A DNA stretch of 64,000 nucleotides from CAVQXR01 sp963717955 (GTDB lineage: Bacteria > Actinomycetota > Thermoleophilia > Gaiellales > Gaiellaceae), in assembly GCA_963717955.1 (NCBI GenBank), contig CAVQXR010000002.1, positions 372,001-436,000 on the forward strand, in the 5' to 3' direction. Under the pieces are notes generated by a model that did not search any database, was not told the DNA's origin, and saw only the letters and a program-made list of their open reading frames with translations. Positions 42,974 to 51,143 of the stretch are shown here, piece by piece (position 1 is the stretch's first letter; the number at the start of each line of letters is the position of its first letter). A program made the position numbers and the translations under genes.

Positions 42974-43906
42974 ATGTGCGGGATCGCTGGGATCATCTAT
43001 CGCGACGGGTTGGAGCACGACATCGGGACCGAGATGACCCGGATGCTCCAGTCGATGAAGCACCGCGGGCCGGACTCGACCGGCTACGCGCTCTACGGTC
43101 TTCCTTCGGCCGGCTACGTGATGCGCTACAAGCTCGCCGACTCGAACGACGTCCGCGACTTCGAGTTCGAGGAGCGGCTCGAGCGAAACCGGCGCGAGGC
43201 CGAGGCGCGCATGGTGCGACTCGGCGCGCGGATCGAGGCCGTCGAGTCCGACACCGAGTACGCGTTCCGTGTCGAGTTCGCCTACGACGGCGACCTGAAG
43301 CGGCTGGCCGACTACATCGAGGACGTCCCGGGTGCCGAGGTGCTCTCGCTCGGCCGCTCGCTCGAGATCGTCAAGGATCTCGGCGACGCGGAGACCGTGT
43401 CCGGCCAGTACAAGCTCGACAACGTGAACGGCACGCACGCGATCGGCCATGTCCGCATGGCGACCGAGTCCGACGTCGACATCTCGGGCGCGCACCCGTA
43501 CTGGGCATACCCGTTCTCGGACATCGCCGTCGTCCACAACGGGCAGCTGACGAACTACTTCTACTGGCGCCGCCGCCTCGAGCGCTCGGGGCACCGCTTC
43601 CAGTCGGAGTGCGACTCGGAGATCATCGCCGTCTATCTCGCCGAGAAGATGCAGGGCGATGCGACGCTCCAGGAGGCGATGCACGACAGCCTCGACGAGC
43701 TCGACGGCGTCTTCACCTACATCGCCGTGACCGGCGACGAGCTCGGGGTCGCGAAGGACGAGATGGCCGCCAAGCCGCTCGTGCTCTACGAATCGGACGA
43801 CCTCGTCGCGCTCGCGTCCGAGGAGATCGCGATCCGTCAGATCGTCGACCACGAGATCGACACCTACGACCCCTACGAGCGCGAGGTGCTGACATGGAAG
43901 CGGTAG
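42974..43906 (+). CDS. Class II glutamine amidotransferase subunit (GlxB/MgsA-like)
   Basis: 310 aa. Starts MCGIAGIIYRDG, so Cys2 is the N-terminal nucleophile. MKHRGPDSTGYALYG, IGHVRMATESDVDISGAHPY and VVHNGQLTNYF are the standard glutaminase landmarks. It corresponds to the glutaminase domain of glutamate synthase as a separate subunit. Its end overlaps the next gene by 13 bp. Confidence 0.88.
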   Translation: MCGIAGIIYRDGLEHDIGTEMTRMLQSMKHRGPDSTGYALYGLPSAGYVMRYKLADSNDVRDFEFEERLERNRREAEARMVRLGARIEAVESDTEYAFRVEFAYDGDLKRLADYIEDVPGAEVLSLGRSLEIVKDLGDAETVSGQYKLDNVNGTHAIGHVRMATESDVDISGAHPYWAYPFSDIAVVHNGQLTNYFYWRRRLERSGHRFQSECDSEIIAVYLAEKMQGDATLQEAMHDSLDELDGVFTYIAVTGDELGVAKDEMAAKPLVLYESDDLVALASEEIAIRQIVDHEIDTYDPYEREVLTWKR

Positions 43907-44682
43907 GCGAGCGCCGTATCAGCTACGACGCGCGCGGCCTGGCCGAGCCGCACGCGGAGGCGCCGATGGTCGCCGAGATCGACGGCGACTCGGCTTACTT
44001 CGACGCGAAGGACCTCTCCACCCGGCAGATCAACCTCGAGCTGCGCCGCCTCGTCTACGAGGCGGGGATCCACGACGTCACGATCGACAACCCTGGGGCG
44101 AAGCACTCGCTCGGCGTCGGGATCCTGACCCGGTGCAAGATCAATTTCAAGGGCAGCCTCGGCTACTTCGGCTGCGGCCTCATCGACGGGCCCGAGATCC
44201 AGATCGACGGGCGCGTCGGCTGGTCGGCCTGCGAGAACATGATGAGCGGGGTCGTGGTCGTCGAGGGCAACGCGGGCTCGCTCACCGGCGCCGCGTTGCG
44301 CGGCGGCGACCTGATCGTCAAGGGCCGTGTCGGCGCCCGTACGGGGATCGACCAGAAGGGCGGGACGATCATCGTCATGGGCTCGGCCGGCTCGATGACC
44401 GGGTTCATGATGCAGCGCGGCCGCATGATCATCTGCGGCGACGTCGGCCCCGGCCTCGGCGACTCGATGTACGACGGCGACATCTACGTCGCGGGCAAGA
44501 TCAAGGCGCTCGGCATCGACTGCGTCCCGGGTGAGTGGACGGACGCGGACACCGAGCTGATCGAGCGCAAGTTCCGAAACCACGGCCTTGGCTCTCCGCC
44601 CGAGCTCCAGAAGCTCGTGTGCGGGAAGCAGCTGTACAACTACGACTCGCTCGAGCCCGCCGAGCGGAAGCTCGTACTGTAG
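43894..44682 (+). CDS. Glutamate synthase GXGXG-domain subunit (GlxC/MgsB-like)
   Basis: 262 aa from ATG 43894. The middle is a right-handed beta-helix of GXGXG repeats: VEGNAGSLTGAALRGGDLIV, KGRVGARTGIDQKGGTIIVM and GDVGPGLGDSMYDGDIYVAG. This is the C-terminal domain of GltB as a stand-alone subunit, with the helix linking glutaminase and synthase sites. Position between the GlxB- and GlxD-like genes is the conserved order. Confidence 0.88.
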   Translation: MEAVGERRISYDARGLAEPHAEAPMVAEIDGDSAYFDAKDLSTRQINLELRRLVYEAGIHDVTIDNPGAKHSLGVGILTRCKINFKGSLGYFGCGLIDGPEIQIDGRVGWSACENMMSGVVVVEGNAGSLTGAALRGGDLIVKGRVGARTGIDQKGGTIIVMGSAGSMTGFMMQRGRMIICGDVGPGLGDSMYDGDIYVAGKIKALGIDCVPGEWTDADTELIERKFRNHGLGSPPELQKLVCGKQLYNYDSLEPAERKLVL

Positions 44683-44690
44683 GAGGCGTG

Positions 44691-46142
44691 ATGGCCGACG
44701 AGACCGCACCGACCGACAAGACCGTTCTCGGGCACAGCCGGATCTTCACGCCCGAGGTCATCAACGACATCCACATGAAGGCCGAGCTCGGCCGCTACCG
44801 GATGCGTGGCTTCTCGATCTTCAAGAAGATCCCGCACTGGGACGAGCTCGTGTTTCTCCCCGGCACCCTGACGCGCTTCGTGATCGAGGGCTACCGCGAG
44901 AAGTGCGATACGAAGACCGTCCTCGGCGCGCGGTTCGCGAAGAAGCCGATGGATCTCGACATCCCGATCTACATCACCGGGATGAGCTTCGGCGCGCTGT
45001 CGCTCGAGGCGAAGATGGCGCTCGCCAGGGGAGCCTCGATGGCGGGCACCGCCACCTGCTCCGGCGAGGGCGGGATGATCCCGCCGGAGCGCGACTACTC
45101 CACGAAGTGGTACTACCAGTGCATCCAGAGCCGCTACGGGTTCAACCCCCACCACCTGATGCTCGCCGACGGCGTCGAGTTCTTCATCGGCCAGGGTTGC
45201 AAGGTCGGGCTCGGTGGCCACCTGATGGGCCAGAAGGTGACCGAGCAGGTCGCAGAGATGCGCTCGCTCCCGGCAGGGATCGACCAACGGTCGCCCGCCC
45301 GGCATCCGGACTGGCTCGGCCCGGACGACCTCTCGCTGAAGATCCAGGAGATCCGCGAGGCGACGGACTATCAGATCCCGATCCAGCTGAAACTCGGCGC
45401 CTCCCGCGTGTACGACGACGTGCGGATGGCGGCGAAGTGCGGCCCGGACATCATCTACCTCGACGGCGCCGAGGGCGGCACGGGTGCCGGCCCGCACGTG
45501 GCGACCGAGGAGACGGGCATCCCGCTGATGGCGGCCATCCCGGAGGCGCGGCGCGCGCTCGAGGACGTCGGGCTGGCCGACGAGATCGACCTCGTCGTCG
45601 CCGGCGGGATCCGCAACGGCGCCGACGTCGCGAAGGCGCTCGCGCTGGGTGCGAAGGCGGTCGCGATCGGCCACTCCGCGATGATGGCGCTCAACTGCAA
45701 CAAGGAGATCCCGGGAGTCACGGACTACGAGGGCACCGTGGGCGTCCCGGCCGGTTACTGCTACCACTGCCACACCGGTCGGTGCCCAGTCGGGGTCGCG
45801 ACTCAGGATCCGGAGCTGCGCAAGCGGCTCGTCGTCGAGGAGGCCTCGCTGCGCGTCTACAACTTCCTGACGACGATGACCATGGAGCTGCAGATGATGG
45901 CTCGCGCCTGCGGCAAGACGAACGTGCACTCGCTCGAGCCGGAGGATCTCGCCGCACTGACGATGGAGGCTGCGGCGTGCGCGAAGGTGCCGCTGGCAGG
46001 GACGAACTACATCCCCGGCGTGACCGAGCACGAGATCCTTTCCGAGGTGCGCCAGCTCCTCGCCAAGAAGCAGCAGGAGGAGATCCCGATGCACCGCCAC
46101 CCGGAGACGACGGTGGAGCGGGTCTCGGCGGTCGGGGACTGA
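44691..46142 (+). CDS. Glutamate synthase FMN/Fe-S subunit (GlxD/MgsC-like)
   Basis: 483 aa, ATG 44691 with AGGAGG upstream. The TIM-barrel FMN domain shows GMSFGALSLEAKMALARGAS, LDGAEGGTGAGPHVATEETG, and GGIRNGADVAKALALGAKAV for phosphate binding. The cluster CYHCHTGRCPVGVATQDPEL supplies the Fe-S cysteines. It is the catalytic synthase part of GltB as a separate subunit; in N-methylglutamate synthase the same subunit makes N-methylglutamate. Confidence 0.9.
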   Translation: MADETAPTDKTVLGHSRIFTPEVINDIHMKAELGRYRMRGFSIFKKIPHWDELVFLPGTLTRFVIEGYREKCDTKTVLGARFAKKPMDLDIPIYITGMSFGALSLEAKMALARGASMAGTATCSGEGGMIPPERDYSTKWYYQCIQSRYGFNPHHLMLADGVEFFIGQGCKVGLGGHLMGQKVTEQVAEMRSLPAGIDQRSPARHPDWLGPDDLSLKIQEIREATDYQIPIQLKLGASRVYDDVRMAAKCGPDIIYLDGAEGGTGAGPHVATEETGIPLMAAIPEARRALEDVGLADEIDLVVAGGIRNGADVAKALALGAKAVAIGHSAMMALNCNKEIPGVTDYEGTVGVPAGYCYHCHTGRCPVGVATQDPELRKRLVVEEASLRVYNFLTTMTMELQMMARACGKTNVHSLEPEDLAALTMEAAACAKVPLAGTNYIPGVTEHEILSEVRQLLAKKQQEEIPMHRHPETTVERVSAVGD

Positions 46143-46152
46143 GGGGCAGAGC

Positions 46153-46605
46153 ATGTCGAGCGAACACCACCTCGCCTACAAGGAGCCCGAGAAGATCAAG
46201 TCGATCGACGCCGAGTTCCTCTCGGGGAAGCGGTTCCCCTACCAGGAGAACCCGTCGCTCGTCGAGGACGTCGACCTGATGGCGTTGACGCCGGGCAAGG
46301 ACCTCAACTGGCTCGAGGACGTCCATCTCCTCGAGGAAGACGGCGTCCCCGCGGTCTTCGATCGCTACTCGAACAGCTTCATCAAGATCTACTTCCCGAT
46401 CCCCGAGGGGCGCGAGGACGAGATGGCCCGCAAGGTGCTGATGACCCACCTGACCTCGGGCAACTCCTACGGCATCCAGCTGAAAGAAGTCCACTGCAAG
46501 TTTCCGCAGCCGGAGCTGGGGTCGTGGGTCGAGGAGTCGGCGACGGTCGGGACAGCCTGGAAGCGCCAGGTTCTCGAGGGCTTCGAGAAGCCGACCGGGC
46601 ACTAG
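46153..46605 (+). CDS. Hypothetical protein, last gene of the GS/Glx operon
   Basis: 150 aa. Sequence pieces SLVEDVDLMALTPGKDLNWL, YSNSFIKIYFPIPEGREDEM and TSGNSYGIQLKEVHCKFPQP. No membrane segment or known domain recognised. It begins 10 bp after the GlxD-like gene, and so is probably translated from the same message; it may be a small partner subunit. Followed by 60-bp direct repeats. Confidence 0.7.
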   Translation: MSSEHHLAYKEPEKIKSIDAEFLSGKRFPYQENPSLVEDVDLMALTPGKDLNWLEDVHLLEEDGVPAVFDRYSNSFIKIYFPIPEGREDEMARKVLMTHLTSGNSYGIQLKEVHCKFPQPELGSWVEESATVGTAWKRQVLEGFEKPTGH

Positions 46606-46713
46606 CGGCCGGCTTGGCCGGCCGCGACCCGCGATCGCGGGCGCGGAAGCGCCTAGGCGGCTGAGCGGCCGGCTCGGCCGGCCGCGACCCGCGATCGCGG
46701 GCGCGGAAGCGCC
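46604..46713. repeat. Two 60-bp-period direct repeats with internal palindromes
   Basis: A 50-base unit beginning AGCGGCCGGCTTGGCCGGCC and ending GGGCGCGGAAGCGCCT occurs at 46604-46653 and again, with two base changes, at 46664-46713, so the period is 60 bp. Each unit has GCGGCCGG/CCGGCCGC and CCGCGATCGCGG palindromes. Placed right after the operon stop, so it may act as a double terminator. Confidence 0.7.
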
Positions 46714-46862
46714 CGCACCGCTCCGTCCTCTCGGGCGCGCTCCGCGTCAGGATGGCCGACGGGAAGGATTTCGACCTCGAGGCCGGCGACGTGAACGTAC
46801 GCCCGCCCGGCCAGGATGCCTGGATGGTCGGCGACGAACCGGCGGTCGCCATCGACCGGGTT
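46653..46862 (-). pseudogene. Open-frame fragment next to an 11-C homopolymer
   Basis: On the minus strand a frame reads VDGDRRFVADHPGILAGRAY, VHVAGLEVEILPVGHPDAER, then low-complexity sequence to a stop at 46653. It looks like the C-terminal end of a protein, but its 5' side runs into 11 C bases (46863-46873) and no start is present. A truncated gene, or an assembly scar at the homopolymer, downstream of the MFS gene. No family assigned. Confidence 0.35.
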
Positions 46863-46898
46863 CCCCCCCCCCCGTGCAGGGACGGCGGGCCGCGCTTC

Positions 46899-48086
46899 TC
46901 AGGAGGCGCGCGCCGCAACCGGCGCGGGCGCACCGAGCGGGATCCACCGCACGGCCACGAGGAACGCCAGGCAGACGGCGGTGAGGAGTGCGTACGCGGC
47001 GTTGACGCCGAAGGCCTCCGCAACCGCACCGCCGACGATCGAGCCGACGATCGTGCCGGGCGCCCAGGCCGCGTTCGCGAGCGCGAAGCCGTACGCGTGC
47101 TCGAGCCCCGTCGCATCGGAGCCGCGCGCGATGAGCGTCGAGCCGAGGAGGTAGAACGACACGAAGGCGATCGCGGCCGCGCCGACGAGCACCGCGAGCG
47201 TCCAGTGACCGTCGAGGAAGGGGAGCGCGAGCAGCGACGCGAGAGCCGCGGAGATCGAAAGCGAGAGGACGATCGGCGTCCGGGGATCCACCCGATCGAG
47301 CCAGCGGCCGTAGAGGGGGTTCCAGCAGGCCTGGATCGCGGCCGCGACGATGAAGATCGCCCCGATCGCGGAGACGCTCCAGCCGGCGTCGCTCAGCCGC
47401 AGCGGCGCGACCGTGTTCTGGGCGCCCATGAGCAGCGACGGGAGGAGGTACAGGCAGACCCCGACGGCCAGGGCGGGGTTGCGAAGCGCCCCGAAGGCCT
47501 TTCGGTACGACTGCCGCGTGGCGGGGACCGTCGGCAGCGCGAGCGCGATCACGGCGAGAAGCGCGATCCCGATCCCGATCCCCACGAACGTCGCCCGCGT
47601 GCCGACGTTGGCGCCGAGCACCCCGAACGCCGGCCCGGCGAGTGCGCCGCTCACCGTGGCCGTGGCCTGCCACCCGAGGTAGCGCCCGCGCCGATCCGGC
47701 GGGGCCGCCCCGGTCAGCCACGAGATCCCCGCAGTCCACGCGACCGAGCTGGCCGCTCCCTGCCCGAACCGCGCCGCCTCGAGCGCGGCCGTCGAGTCGG
47801 CGAGACCGAACGCGGCGCTCGTCACGGCCATCAGCGTGAGGCCGAGGATGGCCGTCGCCTTCACGCCGACTCGGCCCACGAGCGCCCCCGCGGGGAAGGC
47901 GAGGACGAACGCCCCCAGCGCGAACGACGCGACCAGGCGTCCCGACTCCGACGGCCCGAAGCCGAGCTCTTCGCGGAAGTGGGGAAGGAGGGGCGAGAGC
48001 GCCGAGATCATCGCGACGTCGATGAACTGGATCGCGCACGCGATGAGGACGATGAAGCGGAGCTGCCGGCGCCCGGGGACGGCCAT
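46899..48086 (-). CDS. MFS transporter
   Basis: 395 aa from ATG 48086. About 12 hydrophobic segments: IVLIACAIQFIDVAMISALS, SFALGAFVLAFPAGALVGRV with the following VGVKATAILGLTLM, and a second half starting near RNPALAVGVCLYLLPSLLMG. The loop ISWLTGAAPPDRRGRYLGWQ is typical of multidrug/sugar MFS. Substrate unknown. The frame is open far upstream, but the ATG at the first membrane helix is preferred. Confidence 0.87.
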   Translation of the reverse strand: MAVPGRRQLRFIVLIACAIQFIDVAMISALSPLLPHFREELGFGPSESGRLVASFALGAFVLAFPAGALVGRVGVKATAILGLTLMAVTSAAFGLADSTAALEAARFGQGAASSVAWTAGISWLTGAAPPDRRGRYLGWQATATVSGALAGPAFGVLGANVGTRATFVGIGIGIALLAVIALALPTVPATRQSYRKAFGALRNPALAVGVCLYLLPSLLMGAQNTVAPLRLSDAGWSVSAIGAIFIVAAAIQACWNPLYGRWLDRVDPRTPIVLSLSISAALASLLALPFLDGHWTLAVLVGAAAIAFVSFYLLGSTLIARGSDATGLEHAYGFALANAAWAPGTIVGSIVGGAVAEAFGVNAAYALLTAVCLAFLVAVRWIPLGAPAPVAARAS

Positions 48087-48497
48087 CGACCTGACGCTAC
48101 ACGCCGGCGTGACCAGCGCCGGCTCCTGCCGAGAGGCCTCGCTCGGGGAGCACTTGCGGGAGCGAGAGCAGGCTGGCGAGGTCACCCGGCGACGATCGCG
48201 CATGCGGGCGAGCCCCCGGCAACCGCGGCGACCCCGCCACGACCAGCGAGCCCACGACCTGAACGAATCGGGCACCGGCGAGCGCGAGCGGCGGCCGGCA
48301 TGCCATCGCGGGAGCCTAGTGCTCCGTCTCGGAAGTGGCTTGACGATTCCGGCGCCGCTTTGCAGCCGCCCGGGATCCAAGGGATTTCCGGGACGGAGCA
48401 TTAGCCTGCCGCTCCTGGTTGACGCCGCTCCACCGGTCACGTATGAACCCCTGCGACACGCTCGGACGGCCTGCCCGACGAGAGGAGCGACAGCCGG
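48087..48497. other. Intergenic region without a supported gene
   Basis: About 410 bp between the MFS and mannonate dehydratase starts (divergent). It holds the short MITE-like copy at 48316-48404. A 69-codon leftward frame at 48097-48306 has no ribosome-binding site or recognisable features. Promoters for both neighbours should be here but no clear -10/-35 pair was picked out. Confidence 0.5.
48316..48404. mobile_element. MITE-like palindromic repeat, internally deleted 89-bp copy
   Basis: Left end CTAGTGCTCCGTCTCGGAAG and right end TTTCCGGGACGGAGCATTAG are inverted repeats matching the 168-bp copy at 25835. Most of the conserved core is missing; only a GC-rich middle with a CAGCCGCC piece remains. 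The CTAG/TTAG tips frame the element. Confidence 0.7.
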
Positions 48498-49502
48498 ATG
48501 GTTCGCATCGCCGAGTACTTCGACCCGTACTACACGCCGTTCTGGACGATCCTGCGACAGATCGGGGTCGAGGGCGCGATCTCGAAGCTCGACCGCCGGT
48601 TCGACGGCGAGTGGAACGACTCCGGCGACAGGCCGTGGGACTACCCGCCGCTGCACGCGATGAAGCGGCGGTACGAGGAGGCGGGGCTCGAGCTGCTCGG
48701 GATAGAGGACTACCCGCCGATGGACAGGATCCGGCTCGGGCTGCCGGGGCGGGACGAGGAGATCGAGGCGGTCTGCACGCTGATCCGGAACATGGGCAGC
48801 CTCGGGATCCCGTTGCTCTGTTACAACTGGATGGGCTGCATCAACTGGGTTCGCACGGACATCGCCCGGCCGGGGCGGGCCGGGGCGAAGGTGACGGCCT
48901 TCCGTGCTGCGGACATGGGTGAGCCCGGGCCGACATGGGCGGGCGAGGTGCCCGCGGAGCAGCTGTGGCGCGCGTGGGAGCACTTCATGGACATCGCCGC
49001 GCCCGTCGCGGAGAAGGCCGGCGTCAGGCTCGCGCTGCATCCGGACGACCCTCCGGTCGGCGAGGTCCGCGGGATCGCGCGGATCATGAACACCGTCGAG
49101 TCGTACGACCGCGCGATGGCGTACGTCGAGAGCGAGGCGAACGCGATCTGCCTCTGTCAGGGGAACTTCGCGCTCTTCTGCGACGATCTCCCCGCCGTGA
49201 TCCGGCACTTCGGCGGGAAGGGCCATCTCGCCTTCGGCCACTTCCGGGACGTGCAGGGAACGGCGCTCGACTTCGTCGAGACGTTCCACGACGAGGGCAT
49301 GACGGACAAGGTCGCGTGCATGGAGGCGTGGCACGAGGTCGGAGGCGACATCGTGCTGCGCCCCGACCATGTGCCGACGCTCGAGGGCGAGTCGAACGAC
49401 GACCCCGCCTACGCCTGGCTCGGCCGTCTGCACGCCGTCGGCTACCTCCAGGGCCTGCGCGCGGCGGCCGTGCATCGCACGGCGACGTCGGGCTCGCGGT
49501 GA
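48498..49502 (+). CDS. Mannonate dehydratase-like enzyme (UxuA family)
   Basis: 334 aa. TIM-barrel enzyme of the xylose isomerase-like fold: LLCYNWMGCINWVRTDI, GVRLALHPDDPPVGEVRGIA (metal/His), ICLCQGNFALFCDDLPAVI, HLAFGHFRDVQGT and VLRPDHVPTLEGESNDDPAY, the last a hallmark of UxuA. Shorter than E. coli UxuA (about 394). It would dehydrate D-mannonate to 2-keto-3-deoxygluconate, or act on a related sugar acid. Its stop overlaps the next start (GTGA). Confidence 0.85.
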   Translation: MVRIAEYFDPYYTPFWTILRQIGVEGAISKLDRRFDGEWNDSGDRPWDYPPLHAMKRRYEEAGLELLGIEDYPPMDRIRLGLPGRDEEIEAVCTLIRNMGSLGIPLLCYNWMGCINWVRTDIARPGRAGAKVTAFRAADMGEPGPTWAGEVPAEQLWRAWEHFMDIAAPVAEKAGVRLALHPDDPPVGEVRGIARIMNTVESYDRAMAYVESEANAICLCQGNFALFCDDLPAVIRHFGGKGHLAFGHFRDVQGTALDFVETFHDEGMTDKVACMEAWHEVGGDIVLRPDHVPTLEGESNDDPAYAWLGRLHAVGYLQGLRAAAVHRTATSGSR

Positions 49503-50155
49503 CCGGCGCCGATCGGATCCGGACGGCGTTCGCGACGGCCTCGGCCGCCCTCGTCTCCGACGCGCTCGACCGGTTGGGAGTCCGCGACCACACGCTCGAT
49601 CCGGCGATCCGGCCACTCGACCCCGGCAAGACGCTGGTCGGGCTGGCCGTGCCCGTGATCGTGAGCGCCACGGATGTGATCCCGAACGAGCCGTATCAGG
49701 GCGAGATGGCCGCGCTCGACTCGTTGCGGCCCGGCGAGGTGCCGGTCTACGCGGTCGAGCCCGGTGTCCAGGCGGCGCTGTGGGGCGAGCTCTTCTCCTG
49801 CGCCGCGGTCGGGCGCGGGGCCGTCGGGGCGGTCGTCGACGGGCCGGTCCGCGATGCGGTGCTCATCCGCGAGCTGGGCTTCCCGGTGTTCGGTCGAGGG
49901 TTCTCGCCCCTCGACACGCAGGGCCGGGCCGAGGTCGTCGGGTGGCGCGAGCCGGCGCTCTGCGGCGGGGTGCTCGTCCACCCGGGAGACGTCGTCGTCG
50001 CGGACGAGGACGGTGTCGTCGTCTGCCCGGCGGCCGTCGCGGTAGAGGCCGCCGCCACGTGTCAGGGCAGGGCGCGCGACGAGGACGGCGCCCGCGCGGA
50101 CCTGAAGGCGGGTGCGAGCATCTTCGAGGTCTGGGAGCGCTGGCGGGCGCTCTGA
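49499..50155 (+). CDS. RraA-family protein (HMG/CHA aldolase or oxaloacetate decarboxylase-like)
   Basis: 218 aa from GTG 49499. The RraA-fold core is GRGAVGAVVDGPVRDAVLIR then LGFPVFGRGFSPLDTQGR, with the Gly-x-x-x-Asp and Arg residues used by the metal-dependent 4-hydroxy-4-methyl-2-oxoglutarate aldolases; VHPGDVVVADEDGVVVCP follows. Coupled to the mannonate dehydratase gene, it may act on a 2-keto acid from the same sugar-acid route. True RNase E regulation is unlikely in this context. Confidence 0.82.
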   Translation: MTGADRIRTAFATASAALVSDALDRLGVRDHTLDPAIRPLDPGKTLVGLAVPVIVSATDVIPNEPYQGEMAALDSLRPGEVPVYAVEPGVQAALWGELFSCAAVGRGAVGAVVDGPVRDAVLIRELGFPVFGRGFSPLDTQGRAEVVGWREPALCGGVLVHPGDVVVADEDGVVVCPAAVAVEAAATCQGRARDEDGARADLKAGASIFEVWERWRAL

Positions 50156-50215
50156 CGCTCGCGGCGATACGATGTCGCTCCGACGCGATTGACGGACGGG
50201 AAGGAAAGGAAGCCT

Positions 50216-50356
50216 GTGGGCAACAGCGGGACGCTCGGCGGGACGTTCTGGTTCGCTGGATGGCTGTTCACGATCGGCTACGCGAGGCCGGCCTGGTGGG
50301 AGGACATCGTGGCGATCGTCATCTGGCCGTACTACCTCGGCTCGTCGCTGATGTAA
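50216..50356 (+). CDS. 46-aa membrane protein
   Basis: GTG 50216, with GGGAAGGAAAGGAAG just upstream, to TAA 50356. Reads GNSGTLGGTFWFAGWLFTIG, then YARPAWWEDIVAIVIWPYYL and GSSLM, giving two short aromatic-rich hydrophobic helices. Good ribosome-binding site and third-position G+C bias support translation. No family known to me. Confidence 0.65.
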   Translation: MGNSGTLGGTFWFAGWLFTIGYARPAWWEDIVAIVIWPYYLGSSLM

Positions 50357-50376
50357 TTCTCCCCGGGGAGCGTCAC

Positions 50377-51030
50377 CTACTCCTCGACTTCGTAATCGAC
50401 GCTTGCTCTTGCGCGGGTGACCGCGCCAGCATCGACACAGCACGCGGAGGCATCGAACGCGACGCTCTGCCCGGGAGGTAGCGCGGCGCCGCTCCCGCCC
50501 GAGGCGAGGGAATTGAGGGGCGTCGAGCCTCCGCCGATGACCGAGCCGCTGGCGTCGAAGAGCACGAAGGAAACGGGGGCGCCGTCGGAGAGCGTCACGT
50601 CGAGGGTGTTCTCGACCACGCCGCGGACATGGAGCCCGTCCTCGCCGATCGGGGTCCGGACGTGCCTGACCTCGGGGAGCCGATAAGCGGCCGGGGCGGT
50701 CTCGGTCACTTCGATGAACGTCTCCACGCCCGTGGCTTCGTCGCCTGACTCCAAGCCGAGCACGTCACCGAGGTAGTAGGTCGTGTCGGATCACCTGGAT
50801 CGTCATGAGGGGTTGGGCGAGCAGGCGCCCGTCCTTCGCGAGGATGTTCGCCCAGACGGTCACGTCGAGGGCGTCCTCGTTCGGGGAGACGTTGCGCAGC
50901 ACGACTCCGTAGCTGACGAGCCGGCCGTCCTGGCTGACACCCATCTTCGCGGGCCGTCCTCGCAGCCAGCCGCAAGGCCTCCAGCGAGAACCGTCAGAAG
51001 CCCTGTCAGGACCAGGTTCGTCCGCCTCAC
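50377..51030 (-). CDS. FxLYD-like lipoprotein, broken by two indels
   Basis: GTG 51030, with AAGGAGGCGGAC upstream, starts a lipoprotein signal (RRTNLVLTGLLTVLAGGLAA then GC, a lipobox). The next sensible stretch, KMGVSQDGRLVSYGVVLRNV then SPNEDALDVTVWANILAKDG, is in another frame, and a second shift near 50787 leads into YYLGDVLGLESGDEATGVET and, to the stop, HVRGVVENTLDVTLSDGAPV. The two halves look like Ig-like domains of the FxLYD type that sit outside the cell. Two indels restore about 217 codons. Role unknown. Confidence 0.6.
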
Positions 51031-51143
51031 GTCCGCCTCCTTCGGTCGAAGGGCTCGCTGGTCGCAGAATCGTCACAGACGAGGCAGGCGGTCGGCGCGA
51101 TCGCGACTCGGCGGTCGCCCTCATCCACCCGGCGGGCCCGGCG

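Noticed and set aside
41471..43906. Fusion of glutamine synthetase with the class II amidotransferase
   Set aside because: The joined frame is produced by the extra base at about 42479; the true GS end and a separate MCGIAGI start at 42974 are both visible.
46604..46713. CRISPR array
   Set aside because: Only two units, no spacers of equal length between identical short repeats, and no cas genes in the window.
46899..49616. Single 905-aa protein reading left over the MFS gene and the mannonate dehydratase
   Set aside because: Only the last 395 codons show MFS features; the rest is antisense to the clear rightward mannonate dehydratase.
50377..51124. Second TGA-recoded gene (lipoprotein in two pieces)
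   Set aside because: The two pieces are in different frames, so an indel and not recoding explains the break.
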